Source of the DNA: Anaerolineae bacterium
GTDB taxonomy: Bacteria > Chloroflexota > Anaerolineae > Anaerolineales > UBA11579
Length of the DNA: 64,000 bases
Reading direction: 5' to 3'
NCBI GenBank assembly: GCA_004297445.1
Contig: SCUK01000014.1
Location: 1 to 64,000, forward strand
Shown: positions 63,320 to 64,000 of the stretch, in pieces
Layout of the letters: each line of letters begins with the position of its first letter
Numbering within the stretch: position 1 is the first letter of the stretch
The notes under the pieces: generated by a model
Seen by the model: the letters and a program-made list of their open reading frames with translations, nothing else
The model's database searches: none
Told to the model about the DNA's origin: nothing
Made by a program: the position numbers and the translations under genes

Positions 63320-64000
63320 ATGGTTGACCTGAAAACTACTTATCTCGGACTGAATCTAAAGAATCCGCTGGTCGCGTCGGCATCGCCATTGTCAGAACGC
63401 GTAGAATCAGCAAGGCAGTTGGAACAGGCTGGTGCCAGCGCAATCGTGATGTATTCACTGTTTGAAGAGCAAATTGTGCGAGAGAGCCTGGCGATGAACC
63501 AGTTCCTGGAGCAGGGGACCGAGTCCTATGCTGAAGCGCTTTCCTATTTTTCACAGGTTGGGCGCTATAGCATTGGCCCCGAGCGATACCTTGAACAGGT
63601 AAAACAACTGAAGGACGCGGTGGCCATACCAATCATCGCCAGCTTGAATGGAATCAGCCGGGGACGGTGGATCGAGTACGCGCAACGCATAGAAAACTCC
63701 GGAGCCGATGCACTGGAACTAAATCTTTACTTCGTGCCCACGGACCCGAACGAACCAGCGGGTGAGATTGAGGATGGCCTCATCGACCTTGTGGGAAGTG
63801 TGCGCAAGGCGATTGCCATCCCGCTTGCAGTCAAGATCAGTCCCTATTTCACATCATTGCCGCAGTTCGCGCAACGGCTGGCGGATGCCGGAGCAAACGG
63901 CCTGGTTCTGTTCAACAGGTTCTACCAGCCGGATATTGACCTGAATGAATTGGAAGTAACGCCGAGTCTGTCCTTAAGCGAACAAAATGAGATTCGCTTG
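63320..64000 (+). CDS. Dihydroorotate-dehydrogenase-like oxidoreductase (3' truncated by window edge)
   Basis: Visible for 227 codons from ATG 63320 to the edge; the frame stays open. The start MVDLKTTYLGLNLKNPLVAS is typical of class 1 dihydroorotate dehydrogenase barrels, and LELNLYFVPTD and PLAVKISPYF are FMN/substrate loop segments. Differences from PyrD in the active-site loop are possible, and such genes are often found beside nifJ, where they may not make pyrimidines. It lies 15 bases after the nifJ stop; AGAGGA is upstream. Confidence 0.85.
   Translation, partial: MVDLKTTYLGLNLKNPLVASASPLSERVESARQLEQAGASAIVMYSLFEEQIVRESLAMNQFLEQGTESYAEALSYFSQVGRYSIGPERYLEQVKQLKDAVAIPIIASLNGISRGRWIEYAQRIENSGADALELNLYFVPTDPNEPAGEIEDGLIDLVGSVRKAIAIPLAVKISPYFTSLPQFAQRLADAGANGLVLFNRFYQPDIDLNELEVTPSLSLSEQNEIRL

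Overview
The window looks like a chromosomal segment of a GC-rich (by eye), probably anaerobic or facultative bacterium, most likely a Chloroflexota member near Anaerolineae. That assignment is inferred from gene content. The supporting features are a two-cluster pyruvate:ferredoxin oxidoreductase, a mevalonate-type decarboxylase, an isoleucyl-tRNA synthetase of the long eukaryote-like type behind a T-box, actinobacteria-like FHA/SEDS genes, M23 peptidases without a signal peptide, Ig-like repeat proteins ending in YYAFNWF-type motifs, and many large membrane proteins of unknown role. No phage, insertion sequence, CRISPR array, rRNA or tRNA was recognised. Genes are tightly packed and often overlap by 4 to 17 bases.

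Layout. 1-3.7 kb: a gene tail, then an Ile T-box (specifier ATC at 264-266) and ileS. 3.7-6.2 kb: two paralogous secreted Ig-like repeat proteins on the minus strand. 6.4-16.3 kb: one long plus-strand gene string: alr, CDP-alcohol phosphotransferase, flippase-like protein, ribA, ribD-type reductase, MDR oxidoreductase, DUF420 protein, PTPS-like protein, GT4, small membrane protein and two methyltransferases. This looks like an uncharacterised pathway diverting a GTP-derived pyrimidine or pterin. 16.3-31.7 kb: lspA, rluD, threonine aldolase, a catalytically degenerate tyrosine recombinase, punA, a 7TM-GAF-HTH protein, an S1 protein, ftsK, a second CDP-alcohol phosphotransferase, lgt, an ABC-2 exporter and an MBL hydrolase.

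31.8-34.3 kb: HNH protein, a PH-like membrane protein and tyrS. 34.3-39.1 kb (minus): fhaA, fhaB, an MTA phosphorylase and a SEDS-transpeptidase fusion with a dead transpeptidase active site. 39.2-44.7 kb: a lipoprotein, an orphan amino-acid ABC ATPase, a YbaK-type deacylase, OsmC, uvrB and a PHP phosphoesterase. 44.7-50.3 kb: secG with a strong promoter, an oligopeptide-binding protein, a TPR lytic transglycosylase, and radC split by an in-frame TAA. 50.3-59.5 kb: duplicated M23 peptidases, then a minus-strand run of acylphosphatase, a gluzincin protease, an AEC transporter, a HEAT-repeat protein, an RseP-type protease, a mevalonate decarboxylase and an HDAC-like hydrolase. 59.7-64 kb: nifJ and the start of a dihydroorotate-dehydrogenase-like gene.

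Regulation. Several genes have a -10 box only 6 to 10 bases before the start codon and no Shine-Dalgarno sequence, suggesting leaderless transcripts. Other genes have clear AGGAG-type sites. All calls come from reading the sequence; no database or profile search was run.
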